From Oscillospiraceae bacterium (lineage in GTDB: Bacteria; Bacillota; Clostridia; Oscillospirales; Acutalibacteraceae), in the NCBI GenBank assembly GCA_022483045.1, contig JAKVOA010000001.1:1344501-1408500 (forward strand): a stretch of DNA of 64,000 bases. The letters are read 5' to 3'. Under the pieces are notes generated by a model that was not told where the DNA came from, did no database searches, and saw only the letters and a list, made by a program, of their open reading frames with translations. Position 1 is the stretch's first letter. The number at the start of each line of letters is the position of its first letter. Both the position numbers and the translations under genes were made by a program. Below are positions 32,364-41,854 of this stretch, piece by piece.

Positions 32364-32515
32364 AAAACAAGACCTCCATTCAAAACTTCTTTTTCCCTTC
32401 TCCTATGTTCATACACGATTATAATGAATATTGAATAAAATGTAAAGAGTAAATGTGATTTTTTTGCTATGTTTATCTAAAATTCTACGTTTTTCTTACT
32501 CTAAGGAGCAATTTA

Positions 32516-32544
32516 TTGCTTCTTTTACCGAAATTTGTTATACT
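32516..32544 (+). promoter_or_regulatory. Promoter of the DUF4250 gene
   Basis: TTGCTT (32516-32521), 17-bp spacer, TATACT (32539-32544), 26 bp before the start codon. Confidence 0.65.
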
Positions 32545-32569
32545 TTTTCTGAGAAAGGAGCGCTGCACA

Positions 32570-32746
32570 ATGAGTCTGCCAAACGATCCCGCTATTCTGC
32601 TGAGCGTTGTCAATGCGCGTCTACGCAACAACTATCCCTCACTGGATGAACTCTGCCACACGCTGGATGTCGACCAGAAAGCGCTGGAAGAAAAGCTGAA
32701 ATCAATCGATTATGTTTATGACCCCAGCCACAACCAATTCGTATAA
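32570..32746 (+). CDS. DUF4250 domain protein (58 aa)
   Basis: 58-residue soluble protein, full length for DUF4250: MSLPNDPAILLSVVNARLR, then SLDELCHTLDVDQKALEEKL and a YDPSHNQF end. It looks like a small helical winged-helix-like fold. Function unknown; widespread in Clostridia. AAAGGAG precedes ATG 32570; a frame extension to 32516 overlaps the promoter. It has its own promoter and terminator. Confidence 0.88.
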   Translation: MSLPNDPAILLSVVNARLRNNYPSLDELCHTLDVDQKALEEKLKSIDYVYDPSHNQFV

Positions 32747-32760
32747 AACACAATCCAAAT

Positions 32761-32800
32761 AAAAAGGACCGGCGCTTCTGCAGAAACGCCGGTCCTTTTT
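32761..32800. terminator. Bidirectional terminator
   Basis: AAAAAGGACCGGCG pairs with CGCCGGTCCTTTTT; it serves DUF4250 and the converging minus-strand unit. Confidence 0.9.
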
Positions 32801-32826
32801 ATAAGCTGAAAAGTTCTTCAGCAATT

Positions 32827-33237
32827 TCATTTTTGTTCAGAAAATAGGATTTGCTCAACCAACGTGCAGGCATCCTCTATGCAGCCATCGCAGCTGCGCA
32901 GCGGAATGCCGCTGTCAGCGCCCTTCAAATCTTTGCAGACCGCTGAGCCGTCCTTTTGCAGGAAGCCGTCAACCAACTGCCGCGAAAGCTGGTAAGTCTC
33001 TGCTTTGGTGCGCTGGCGCATACCGCCGCTGTTCTTCATACCCGCCAGCAGGACTGCGCCACTAAGCGCACCACAGGTTTCTTTCATGCCGCCCATACCT
33101 GCGCCAAAGCCCTCTGCCATACGAAACATCTGGTCCTCTGAAACGCCGACAAGGTCACAATAAGTGCACGCGACTGCCTGACAACAGTTATAACCGCTGC
33201 GGTGGCGCTCAAGTGCTTTACGGATTCGGCTCTCCAT
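32827..33237 (-). CDS. C_GCAxxG_C_C family redox-type protein (136 aa)
   Basis: 136 residues with the family's cysteine pattern: NCCQAVACTYCDLVG, METCGALSGAVL-type CGAxxG motif, a VCKDLKG Cys and the final SCDGCIEDACTL. These small proteins are thought to bind a metal or Fe-S cluster; biochemistry is lacking. ATG 33237 overlaps the ftsH 3' end by 20 bp, with AAGGAGG about 12 bp upstream inside ftsH, so it is co-translated after ftsH. An in-frame extension to 33408 lies wholly inside ftsH and is rejected. Confidence 0.88.
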   Translation of the reverse strand: MESRIRKALERHRSGYNCCQAVACTYCDLVGVSEDQMFRMAEGFGAGMGGMKETCGALSGAVLLAGMKNSGGMRQRTKAETYQLSRQLVDGFLQKDGSAVCKDLKGADSGIPLRSCDGCIEDACTLVEQILFSEQK

Positions 33238-35233
33238 CTTCAGTTTTATCCTCCTTGTTTGCCGCATCAGATGTGTCAGAAAGGGCAGGGGCTTTTTCCT
33301 CTGGCAGTTTCTGGCTGTCATCTTCCTGCAGCAGCCGCATAAACTCGTCTCCGGTAATAGTTTCTTTATCCAGCAGGTACTTGGAAATTTCATGCAGCTT
33401 CGGAACATTCTCTTTCAAGATCTGCAGTGCCTTAGCGTGCTGCACCTTAATGATGTGCTGTACCTCTGAATCAATCTTCGTTGCTGTTTCGGGTGAGCAG
33501 GCCAATGATGCATCGCCGCCCAAATACTGATTCTGTATCGTTTCCATAGCGACCATGCCAAAATCGTCGCTCATGCCAAAGCGCGTAATCATTGCGCGGG
33601 CAATCTTAGTTGCCTGCTCAATATCATTGCTGGCGCCGCTGGTGCAGTCGCCGAAAATCAGTTCCTCAGCCGCACGCCCGCCGCACAGTGTTGCTATCTT
33701 CTCTAAGCATTCGCTCTTGCTCATCAAGGATTTTTCGCCCTCGTCCACCTGCATGGTGTAACCCAGGGCACCGCTGGTACGCGGCACAATCGTAATTTTT
33801 GTGACAGGCGCCGTGCCCTTCTGCTTTGCAGCCACCAGGGCATGCCCAGTCTCATGGTAAGCAACAATTTTCTTCTCTTTTGGCGGAATGACCGCACCTT
33901 TGCGCTGATAGCCTGCAATGACTGTTTCGACGCTTTCTTCCATATCTTCCTGAATAACTGCATGTCGACCGCACTTAACTGCGCGCAGGGCCGACTCATT
34001 GATGATATTGGCAAGCTCTGCACCGGAAGCCCCCGCTGTAGCGCGGGCAATCGCGTTGTAGTCGACGTCCGGCCCGATTTTAATATCGCGCGCATGTACT
34101 TTCAGAATTGCTTCGCGGCCCTTAAGGTCCGGCAGCTCCACCGGAATGCGGCGGTCAAAACGGCCGGGGCGCAGCAGTGCTTTATCCAAACTGTCGGGGC
34201 GGTTCGTCGCTGCCAAAATGACAACGCCCTTGCGCCCATCAAAACCATCCATTTCAGTAAGAAGCTGGTTCAAGGTCTGCTCACGTTCATCATTGGAGGA
34301 AATGCTGTTGTCGCGCGACTTGCCAATGGTATCAATTTCATCGATAAACACAATGCAGGGGGCCTTTTCCTGTGCCTGCTTAAACAGGTCGCGCACTTTT
34401 GCGGCGCCCATGCCGACAAACATCTCTACAAACTCAGAGCCGGAAATAGAGAAAAACGGCACATGTGCTTCACCGGCAACCGCCTGCGCCAGCAGGGTTT
34501 TGCCCGTGCCGGGAGGGCCCACCAACAAAGCGCCCTTTGGCAGCGTTGCGCCAATATCGGCGTACTTCTGCGGATTGTGCAGAAAATCAACAATCTCGAC
34601 TAAAGCCTCTTTTGCCTCGTCTTCACCGGCAACATCGTTAAAAGTTTTACCAGTCTGTGCCTCCACATAAATTTTGGCGTTGCTCTTGCCAAAAGACATG
34701 CTGCCCGGCCCGCCCACGCGCTTCTGCATCATGCGCAGGAAGAACCAGCCCGCCAGTACGATAAGGCCAAAGGGCAAAATAACTTCTACAAAAATTGCCA
34801 GAAGCGGCGAAGTCTGCTGCGGAATTTCCGCGGTAAACTGTATGTTTTTCTTGGCAAGCAGCCGGTCTGTCAATTTATCATCCGACATCAGCCCGGTTAC
34901 ATAGGTATTCTCTTTGCTTGGGTCGCTTGGCTGCTCCTGCACTGTCTTTCCTGAACTTGACAGCAGACTGGAAGCTGTCGTCGAAGAAGCAGACGAATTA
35001 GTAACCGGAACTTTCCCCTTTGCAGTAAACGTAATCTTTTGATTGGAACGGTCAATATTCACCTTGACAACCTGGTCATTGTCGACCATTTTCAAAAACG
35101 TGCCATAATCAACACTAATCGTTTTTGGCTGCGACAAACTTGGGAACACGACCATATTCAGCAGCAGGATTGCAAGAATCGCAACTGTATAAAAAATGAC
35201 CATTTGTTTCTTGGGATTCTTTTGTTCTTTCAT
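33218..35233 (-). CDS. ftsH: ATP-dependent zinc metalloprotease FtsH
   Basis: Membrane AAA+ protease for quality control. 671 residues: transmembrane helix at about 11-29, an extracytoplasmic segment with a Ser/Thr-rich insertion (78-98), and a second helix at about 143-166. Walker A GPPGTGKT is at 239-246, Walker B IVFIDEID at 294-301, the second region of homology with RPGRFDRR at 355-362, and zinc motif HETGH at 460-464, with the third ligand further on. Full length. The acidic tail from about 640 is typical. ATG 35233 with AAAGGA upstream; the next gene overlaps its end. Confidence 0.97.
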   Translation of the reverse strand: MKEQKNPKKQMVIFYTVAILAILLLNMVVFPSLSQPKTISVDYGTFLKMVDNDQVVKVNIDRSNQKITFTAKGKVPVTNSSASSTTASSLLSSSGKTVQEQPSDPSKENTYVTGLMSDDKLTDRLLAKKNIQFTAEIPQQTSPLLAIFVEVILPFGLIVLAGWFFLRMMQKRVGGPGSMSFGKSNAKIYVEAQTGKTFNDVAGEDEAKEALVEIVDFLHNPQKYADIGATLPKGALLVGPPGTGKTLLAQAVAGEAHVPFFSISGSEFVEMFVGMGAAKVRDLFKQAQEKAPCIVFIDEIDTIGKSRDNSISSNDEREQTLNQLLTEMDGFDGRKGVVILAATNRPDSLDKALLRPGRFDRRIPVELPDLKGREAILKVHARDIKIGPDVDYNAIARATAGASGAELANIINESALRAVKCGRHAVIQEDMEESVETVIAGYQRKGAVIPPKEKKIVAYHETGHALVAAKQKGTAPVTKITIVPRTSGALGYTMQVDEGEKSLMSKSECLEKIATLCGGRAAEELIFGDCTSGASNDIEQATKIARAMITRFGMSDDFGMVAMETIQNQYLGGDASLACSPETATKIDSEVQHIIKVQHAKALQILKENVPKLHEISKYLLDKETITGDEFMRLLQEDDSQKLPEEKAPALSDTSDAANKEDKTEDGEPNP

Positions 35234-35388
35234 CGCATTTCCTTTCCCATAGGAACGTGAAAAGACGACTGCGCTGCACTGCGGCTGCTTTTCATAAAAA
35301 ACTGTGTGTTCTTCACTCGCTCTATGTATTTATCATAATACCACAATCTTTTACAGATTGCTATGAATTTGCCGTAAACAAATCGAAA

Positions 35389-35432
35389 GAAAAAGCAGGC
35401 TTTCGCCCGGGTACTGCGGAAGCCTGCTTTTC
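35389..35432 (-). terminator. Terminator after glnN
   Basis: AAAAGCAGGCTT pairs with AAGCCTGCTTTT with T-runs either side. It separates glnN from ftsH. Confidence 0.85.
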
Positions 35433-35451
35433 CAGTTTTACTAAATTTGTG

Positions 35452-37542
35452 TTAAACCACGCTGAACAGCATATCGCCGTAGGTGGGATAAGGCCAATAG
35501 GCTTTGCCGACCAAAGGCTCAATCTGGTCTGCGACCTTGCGGGTCTTCTCCATTTGGGCAAACAGGGTATTGCGAGCATACTTCGCCTGTTCCTCAATTG
35601 TGCCTTTGCCCTCGCCGTCGATATCTTTCTGCAGCGTCTGGTTTTCCTCATACAGGGAATCACACAGAGCAGAAATCTTTTTGATAGTTGCGCTTTCAAA
35701 TTCTGCCGGAGCAGCAGCGCAGGCTGCCTTTTTCGCAACAACCGTGTTGGAAAGGTCATTAACGTATTTATCTGCTGCAGGCAAAATATCTTTATCGATC
35801 ATGTCCACCATGGTAAGTGCCTCAATGTGCAGCTGCTTGGTGTAGTTTTCCAACTGGATTTCACAGCGGGAATACACTTCGCCCTTTGTCAGCACAGAGT
35901 GGCGCTCAAACAGTTTCACGTTTTCGGGGCGGGTGTAGTACGGCATTGCTTCTGCAGTAGAGGGAAGATTCAGCAGGCCGCGCTTCTTTGCCTCGGCAAT
36001 CCACTCATCGGTGTAGCCGTCGCCGTTAAAGACAATGCGCTTGTGCGCATGATAAGCATCATGGATAATGGTATTCAGTTCTTTATTAAAATCTTTTGCT
36101 TTCTCCAAGCGGTCTGCGTATTTTTCAAGTACGTCTGCCACAATGGTATTGAGCATCATATTCGGGCAGGCAATGGATACTGTAGAGCCAAGGCTGCGGA
36201 ATTCAAATTTATTTCCGGTAAAAGCAAAAGGAGAGGTGCGGTTGCGGTCAGTGGTGTCTTTGGGCAGAGTTGGCAGCTCATCAACGCCGATTTCCAGTAC
36301 TTCTTTGTCTTTCTGTGCATAGTGCTTGCCCTGGTCAATGGAGTCCAGCACAGCGGTCAGCTCATCGCCGAGGAAAATAGAGATGATAGCCGGCGGCGCT
36401 TCGTTGGCACCCAGGCGGTGATCGTTACCCGCACTGGCAACCGACAGACGCAGCAGGTCCTGATGCTCATCAACTGCCTCAATAACTGCAACCAAAAACA
36501 GAAGGAACTGCGCGTTTTTGCGCGGAGAATCGCCGGGGTCGAGCAGATTGGAGCCAGTATCGGTGGAAATGGACCAGTTGTTGTGCTTGCCGGAACCATT
36601 GACGCCCTCAAATGGCTTTTCATGCAGCAGGCAGGCCAGGTTATGGCGGGCTGCCACTTTCTTCATAATTTCCATTGTCAGCTGGTTGTGGTCAGCCGCA
36701 ACATTGGTGTTACAGTAAATCGGGGCCAGCTCATGCTGAGACGGCGCAACTTCGTTATGTTCTGTCTTAGCAAAAATGCCAAGTTTCCACAGTTCATTAT
36801 CCAAATCAGCCATAAAGGACTTGACGCGCGGCTTCAGTACGCCAAAATAGTGGTCTTCCATTTCCTGGCCCTTTGGCGGTTTTGCGCCAAACAAAGTGCG
36901 GCCGGTATAGACCAGGTCACGGCGCTTTAAGTAAAGGTCGCGGTCAATTAAAAAATACTCCTGCTCGGGGCCGACATTGGTGTTGACCCGCTGGGTAGTG
37001 GTGTCGCCAAACAGGCGCAGAACGCGCATTGCCTGCCGGTTGAGAGCATTCATAGAGCGCAGCAGCGGGGTTTTTTTATCCAAGGCCTCGCCAGTATAGG
37101 AGCAGAACGCAGTTGGGATACAGAGTGTATTGTCTTTAATAAAAGCATCGCTGGTGGGGTCCCATGCAGTATAGCCGCGGGCCTCAAAAGTAGCGCGCAG
37201 GCCGCCCGACGGGAAAGAGCTGGCATCCGGCTCGCCCTTAATTAGCTCTTTGCCGGAAAACTCCATAATGACTTTTTCGCCATCTACCGGATAAATAAAG
37301 CTGTCGTGTTTTTCTGCAGTGATGCCGGTCATCGGCTGGAACCAATGGGTAAAGTGGGTGCAGCCATTTTCAACCGCCCAGTCTTTCATCGCGTTTGCTA
37401 CAACATTTGCCACATCTGACACAAGCGGCTGGCCCTCTTTACGGGTCTTCATCAGTGCCCGAAAAGTATCTTTCGGCAGGCGCGCCTTCATCACGGTTTC
37501 GTTAAAAACCAGGCTGCCAAATAATTCTGGAACCGTACTCAT
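35452..37542 (-). CDS. glnN: Glutamine synthetase type III (GlnN)
   Basis: Assimilates ammonium into glutamine. 696 residues, the large dodecameric GSIII type. [20 protein letters not shown] at the start, [20 protein letters not shown] and [17 protein letters not shown] are GSIII-specific blocks, and [28 protein letters not shown] and [16 protein letters not shown] form the active site. ATG 37542 has GGAGGG upstream; a start nine codons earlier lies upstream of that Shine-Dalgarno. A consensus-like promoter (37644-37672) and a terminator-like hairpin in the leader suggest attenuation control by nitrogen state. Confidence 0.97.
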   Translation of the reverse strand: MSTVPELFGSLVFNETVMKARLPKDTFRALMKTRKEGQPLVSDVANVVANAMKDWAVENGCTHFTHWFQPMTGITAEKHDSFIYPVDGEKVIMEFSGKELIKGEPDASSFPSGGLRATFEARGYTAWDPTSDAFIKDNTLCIPTAFCSYTGEALDKKTPLLRSMNALNRQAMRVLRLFGDTTTQRVNTNVGPEQEYFLIDRDLYLKRRDLVYTGRTLFGAKPPKGQEMEDHYFGVLKPRVKSFMADLDNELWKLGIFAKTEHNEVAPSQHELAPIYCNTNVAADHNQLTMEIMKKVAARHNLACLLHEKPFEGVNGSGKHNNWSISTDTGSNLLDPGDSPRKNAQFLLFLVAVIEAVDEHQDLLRLSVASAGNDHRLGANEAPPAIISIFLGDELTAVLDSIDQGKHYAQKDKEVLEIGVDELPTLPKDTTDRNRTSPFAFTGNKFEFRSLGSTVSIACPNMMLNTIVADVLEKYADRLEKAKDFNKELNTIIHDAYHAHKRIVFNGDGYTDEWIAEAKKRGLLNLPSTAEAMPYYTRPENVKLFERHSVLTKGEVYSRCEIQLENYTKQLHIEALTMVDMIDKDILPAADKYVNDLSNTVVAKKAACAAAPAEFESATIKKISALCDSLYEENQTLQKDIDGEGKGTIEEQAKYARNTLFAQMEKTRKVADQIEPLVGKAYWPYPTYGDMLFSVV

Positions 37543-37591
37543 GCAAATCCCTCCATGCAGTTTTATCAATCTAAAAAGCTGGTAAACAGAG

Positions 37592-37628
37592 AAAAAGCGC
37601 CATAGGGAGCCCTCCCCACAGCGCCTTT
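37592..37628 (-). promoter_or_regulatory. Terminator-like hairpin in the glnN leader
   Basis: On the minus strand AAAGGCGCTGTGGGGA pairs with TCCCTATGGCGCTTT (one bulged G, several G-T pairs), followed by TTTTTC. It lies between the glnN promoter and the glnN start, so it would cut the glnN transcript unless antitermination occurs. Confidence 0.65.
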
Positions 37629-37643
37629 ACTGTCGTTGCAACT

Positions 37644-37672
37644 ATTATATTCCTGCGAAACTAAAAAGTCAA
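37644..37672 (-). promoter_or_regulatory. glnN promoter
   Basis: Minus-strand TTGACT (37667-37672), exact 17-bp spacer, TATAAT (37644-37649), about 100 bp before the glnN start. Confidence 0.75.
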
Positions 37673-37766
37673 CGGCAGAAAACAGAAAGAACAGGGAAAA
37701 TGGGTGCCGATTCTTTCCCTTTTTCGGTTAAAAAAGCAACGGAGCAGCAGAAAACAGGTATGCCGC

Positions 37767-38588
37767 TTATTTTTCAGAAGTACAGGCTGTTCTCTCGCCA
37801 CACGTCCCCGGCAGCAGACCAAAGTGCGCCAGAGCATTCCAAATGCCATCGCTTCCCACAGCAGTCGTCACATAATCGGCGGCCTGCTGCACAGGAGGAA
37901 TGGCATTGCCCATGGCAATACCCAGATTAGCCGCGGAAATCAATTCCAAATCATTGCCGCTGTCACCAAAAAAAATTACATTGTCAAAGCTGCTGTTGTA
38001 AAAGCGAAGCAGGCGCTGCACACCCTCTGCCTTTGAAAGGGAGCGCGGAATGATATCGGCACCGCGCTTTTTTGCAAAAAGCGGCACCTTTACCTGCGGG
38101 AATTCTTTTTCCAGCATCCTCGCCTCTTTCTGTCCCCCCACAAGCGCTAACGCACTGACCTGCCTGCCGAAAAGTTCCTCTGCCGGGCGGGTAACAATTT
38201 CATTTTCCTGTACACAAGTATACACAAAGCTGCGCAGCAGTTCCGGTTTGGTTGTATAGTATGCATCGCCCTGGTTGCAGCTGATACACAAATCGTTCTG
38301 CCGGCCAAACGTGATGATTCCGTGTAGCAGGTCCTGCGGCAGAAAGTACTGGTACAGCACTTCTCCCTCTGCAAAAATCCGCGCCCCGTTCATTTCAACG
38401 ATTGCGTCCGGCTGCACGGTCTGCACCCCATAGGTGCTGGCCGGCTGGCGCATATCGCGGCCGGTGGCAATGACAATCTTCCACGTGGGACGCAAAAGGG
38501 CGATTGCCCGCTGGGTGCTTTCCGGCACTTTCCCGGTGGCGTGGTCCAGCAGTGTCATGTCATAGTCAAAGCAAAGCAGCTTCTCCAA
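37767..38588 (-). CDS. HAD-superfamily Cof-type phosphatase
   Basis: 273 residues, HAD-IIB class: motif I CFDYDMTLLD (DxD in its Asp-Tyr-Asp form), motif II IVIATGRD, a cap domain in the middle, Lys in PRSLSKAEGVQRLL and motif IV FFGDSGNDLELI. The enzyme would dephosphorylate sugar phosphates or cofactors such as FMN or PLP. The start is TTG 38588, with AAAGGGG about 8 bp upstream and no better ATG. It has no obvious operon partner; the pyrophosphatase gene ends 86 bp upstream. Confidence 0.9.
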   Translation of the reverse strand: MEKLLCFDYDMTLLDHATGKVPESTQRAIALLRPTWKIVIATGRDMRQPASTYGVQTVQPDAIVEMNGARIFAEGEVLYQYFLPQDLLHGIITFGRQNDLCISCNQGDAYYTTKPELLRSFVYTCVQENEIVTRPAEELFGRQVSALALVGGQKEARMLEKEFPQVKVPLFAKKRGADIIPRSLSKAEGVQRLLRFYNSSFDNVIFFGDSGNDLELISAANLGIAMGNAIPPVQQAADYVTTAVGSDGIWNALAHFGLLPGTCGERTACTSEK

Positions 38589-38673
38589 GTTTTTGCCCCT
38601 TTCGCGTTTTTGGCCGTATCAGATGCCTTTCATGATACGCCGCGAAAAGCAAAACGTCAAGCAGCGTGCCGCT

Positions 38674-40329
38674 TTACAGCTCCTGATAAGCGCCCATGAT
38701 TTTGGGAATAAACTGCTTCTTGCGGCTGACAATGCCCGGCAGCAGCGTAGCACCTGTCTGGTCCGGCTTTACACCAAAGCCTTGTGCCAGCATACCGGCC
38801 GCATGGCGGCCTGCACACAGCATGGTGGTTGCTTCTTCCGGCACATCTGTCAACATGACATACAGGTCCTCTAAGTTCTGCTTTTCCAGCGCTTCCTGCA
38901 GATAAGGACGCAGCAGTTTCTCCGCCGCTTTCAGGTTGCTGTCTGTCATGTAATTGCCCTGTGCCACGCCAAAGCGAATATCGCCGCACATAAAGACTTT
39001 GAAATCCTGCAGAAAAACTTCCTCAGCAGTTTTTCCGTCCAGTTTTTCGCCTGCTTCAAACATCTCTTCTGCAAAGTCATCCATATCGACGCCGGCAATC
39101 TTTGCCAGGCGCTCTGCAATGCTTTTGTCCAGCGGCGTGCAGGTAGGGCTGCGGAATTCCAGTGTATCAGAAAGGATTGCCGCTAAAAGAATCCCTGCAA
39201 TTTTGGCAGGAGGCTCTATACCGGCTTCGTCATACATCTGTGCAACAATGGTTGCCGTACACCCAACAGGCTGGTTGCGAAAATAAACGGGGCTGCTGGT
39301 CTCAATACTGCCAATGCGGTGGTGGTCAATGATTTCCAGGATTTCAGCTTTATCATAGCCCTCAACCGCCTGGGTAGCTTCGTTGTGGTCCACCAAAATC
39401 ACACGCGGTTTGCGCAGATTGATGATGTTGCGGCGGCTGAGCATTCCGCAGTATTTGCCCTCTTCGTCCAATATTGGGAAATAGCGGTGACGCACTTTTG
39501 CCATTACATGCGTCACATCATCTACCGGCGTAACCAGCGTAAATTTTTTAATGTTTTGTGTTGTCATATAGTAAGAAATCGGTGCCGACTGGCAAATCAG
39601 CTTTGCCGCCGCATAGGTATCTACCGGCACACTGATAATAGCAACGCCGTTTTCTTCCGCAAGCTTGATAATCGTCTTGCCGACCTTTGCCCCCTGGCAG
39701 ACAACAATCATGCTGGCTTTCATTTCTATCGCACACAGCTGACTTTCATAGCGGTTGGAAAGCAGCACAATGTCGCCCGGCTCCATCAGGCTCTCCATAG
39801 TGTCGGGGTTGGCGGCACCCAGCAGAATATGGCCGCGGTCCACTGCTGCATTCTCGTCGCCTACCAGAATGGTTCCGTTAAGGGTTTCCAGGATATTCTT
39901 ATAGGTTGTATGGCTTTTTGCAAGCACGGTTGTATCAAAAACATCCATATTGGCAGTGGCAATGTCTTTGACCGTAATCAGTCCCAGCAGGTCGCGGTCT
40001 TTGTTGATTACCGGCAGCGTATCTATTTTCTGGTCGCGCATTACCAGCCAAGCGCGCCGCAGGCTTGTGTCCCCCGAAAAGCCGGGCATTTCGCGGTAAT
40101 CGACATCCCGTACTTTGGGGTTGATATCTGTCACCATGCGTGGCGGCTGAATACCGAATTTGTCCAGTACAAAAGCGGTCTCCTGGTTCAGTTTGCCCGC
40201 GCGGCACGCCTCGCAGACAAGGTCACTGGTCTTATTTTTCAGCTGCGTATAGGCAAGGGCAGAGCAGATGGAATCCGTATCTGGATTTTTGTGCCCGATG
40301 ACAACGACTTTATGTGTGGTTTTCGGCAT
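38674..40329 (-). CDS. Mn-dependent family II inorganic pyrophosphatase with CBS and DRTGG domains
   Basis: 551 residues. The catalytic DHH domain starts with VVIGHKNPDTDSICSA (His13, Asp17, Asp19), is split by a regulatory insert, and resumes with VDHNEA and IDHHRIG. The DHHA2 domain ends the protein with DKSIAERLAKIAG and GRHAAGML. The insert holds CBS1 (about 65-125), DRTGG (about 210-245) and CBS2 (about 265-320). In studied clostridial CBS-PPases AMP/ADP inhibit and ATP or Ap4A activates, so this soluble enzyme probably responds to energy charge, opposite in style to the ion-pumping HppA nearby. ATG 40329 after GGAGGGAAA; eight extra residues upstream lack support. Confidence 0.95.
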   Translation of the reverse strand: MPKTTHKVVVIGHKNPDTDSICSALAYTQLKNKTSDLVCEACRAGKLNQETAFVLDKFGIQPPRMVTDINPKVRDVDYREMPGFSGDTSLRRAWLVMRDQKIDTLPVINKDRDLLGLITVKDIATANMDVFDTTVLAKSHTTYKNILETLNGTILVGDENAAVDRGHILLGAANPDTMESLMEPGDIVLLSNRYESQLCAIEMKASMIVVCQGAKVGKTIIKLAEENGVAIISVPVDTYAAAKLICQSAPISYYMTTQNIKKFTLVTPVDDVTHVMAKVRHRYFPILDEEGKYCGMLSRRNIINLRKPRVILVDHNEATQAVEGYDKAEILEIIDHHRIGSIETSSPVYFRNQPVGCTATIVAQMYDEAGIEPPAKIAGILLAAILSDTLEFRSPTCTPLDKSIAERLAKIAGVDMDDFAEEMFEAGEKLDGKTAEEVFLQDFKVFMCGDIRFGVAQGNYMTDSNLKAAEKLLRPYLQEALEKQNLEDLYVMLTDVPEEATTMLCAGRHAAGMLAQGFGVKPDQTGATLLPGIVSRKKQFIPKIMGAYQEL

Positions 40330-40828
40330 GGATCTTTTCCCTCCTGTTTGCAAACACCGATTAGGCCATTTTTGTTTGCTGCGAAATTTGCTATGTAAAA
40401 GCCTGCAAAATATGAGCTGTACAACAAAAAAGCCTGTGGCTTTTTCTATTATGCACAGTGTGCAGAGCGTGTCAAAGTGGTATGACCGCTTGTCAAACGA
40501 ACCACAGGTTTTGCAACCTTTTTCTAATTCTATGAAATGATTATGAAAAGAATCTATTTTAATATAATTTTATAGCAATATTTTGAAAGAATGCAGACTT
40601 TTTCATTCTCTTCTTTATAAAAAGATACTCCTATGCAAATTGAAAGTCAAGGGCTGAGGCAATTCATTATTGTATTTTTATGAAATGATATACAAAAAAG
40701 AATTATATATATATCATTTTTCTGTTCTAAAAAAATAAAATTTGTGGCAGACGCAAAACATCCGCAGCGCCAAAAGACACCGCGGATGTTTTTAACAGGA
40801 AATATAGATGAAAAGCGTGCTTGTAAGT
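40330..40828. other. Intergenic region between pyrophosphatase and sugar operon
   Basis: About 500 bp, AT-rich, with no supported gene. It holds the sugar-operon terminator (40755-40794) and presumably the pyrophosphatase promoter, which I cannot place. Complementary AACCACAGG and GCCTGTGG blocks lie at about 40428-40510. Confidence 0.4.
40755..40794 (-). terminator. Terminator of the sugar ABC operon
   Basis: AAACATCCGC pairs with GCGGATGTTTTT. It lies 35 bp beyond the last permease gene. Confidence 0.85.
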
Positions 40829-41854
40829 TTAAGAAACCTTCTTCTTTTTGATGGATGCAAAAATAGACTGCAGCACAATAAAGAAGCACAACAGCAGGGA
40901 CAGTGTAATTCTGACCCACCAGCTGGAAAGCGTGCCCTGGGTCGTGATCAAAGACGAAATGGTGCCTTTGATCAGTACACCAAAGAAAGTGCCAATCGGT
41001 GTACCGACGCCGCCGGTCAACAGGGTGCCGCCAATAACAGAAGCGGAAATTGCGTCCATCTCAAGTCCTTTGGCCTGCTCCACAAATCCGGCACAGCTGT
41101 TCAGGCAGAACAAAAAGCCGCCCAAACCAGCCAGCAGACCATCCAAAACATACGCTCTAAAAGTGGTTCTTGTCACGTTCAAGCCCATCATGAGTGCGCT
41201 CTGATGATTGCCGCCAATTGCATAAAGGCTGCGGCCAAATTTGCTGTATTTCAGCATTACAATAATAAAAACAAGCACAACCACTGCAATAATCACTGTG
41301 GGGTAAATATAGGCCGGGTGAAATTTTCCTTTTCCACTGTAGCTGCCAAATGGCATATAAATGCGGAATTTTGCCCAGCTTTGAAAGACTGAATTCTTAA
41401 TGGAAATCATATTGGTACTGACAACAGCTGTCATGCCGCGGCCAAAGAACATGCCGGCAAGCGTTACAATAAACGGCTGAATTTTCAAATAGGAAATTAA
41501 GAATCCCTGCACAACGCCGAACGCCAGACCGATAAGCAGCGCAACCATTACAGCTATATAGGGGCTGACATTTTTGTTTTCCATCAGGTCTGCCATCACC
41601 ATACATACCAGTGCCACTACAGAGCCAACGGAAATATCGATGCCGCCGGTTATCATAACCAGCGTCAGCCCGCAGGAAATGACAATCAGGCTTGCGTTGC
41701 TGATTAAAAGATTCAGAAACATCTGCGGTTTGGCAAAGCCTTTGTCCGCATAGACGATCATGCCGATGATGTACATAGCCGCAAACAAGCCAATCGTAAT
41801 CATCAAAAGGAAAGCGGTGCTATTAAAGGATTTTTTCTGATGTGTCTGTTTCAT
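40829..41854 (-). CDS. Sugar ABC transporter permease (YjfF-like)
   Basis: 341-residue inner-membrane permease of the BPD_transp_2 (ribose/galactose) type, about 8-10 transmembrane helices. GLTLVMITGGIDISVGSVVALVCM is the family signature, and SVIGGTLLTGGVGTPIGTFFGVL is the cytoplasmic loop that contacts the ATPase. It is closest in pattern to E. coli YjfF of the galactofuranose importer. Overlaps the preceding permease gene by 4 bp; last gene of the operon. Confidence 0.92.
   Translation of the reverse strand: MKQTHQKKSFNSTAFLLMITIGLFAAMYIIGMIVYADKGFAKPQMFLNLLISNASLIVISCGLTLVMITGGIDISVGSVVALVCMVMADLMENKNVSPYIAVMVALLIGLAFGVVQGFLISYLKIQPFIVTLAGMFFGRGMTAVVSTNMISIKNSVFQSWAKFRIYMPFGSYSGKGKFHPAYIYPTVIIAVVVLVFIIVMLKYSKFGRSLYAIGGNHQSALMMGLNVTRTTFRAYVLDGLLAGLGGFLFCLNSCAGFVEQAKGLEMDAISASVIGGTLLTGGVGTPIGTFFGVLIKGTISSLITTQGTLSSWWVRITLSLLLCFFIVLQSIFASIKKKKVS

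Noticed and set aside
32827-33408. 193-residue form of the C_GCAxxG_C_C protein
   Set aside because: The 57 extra residues lie entirely inside ftsH in another frame, and the family starts at the internal ATG 33237.
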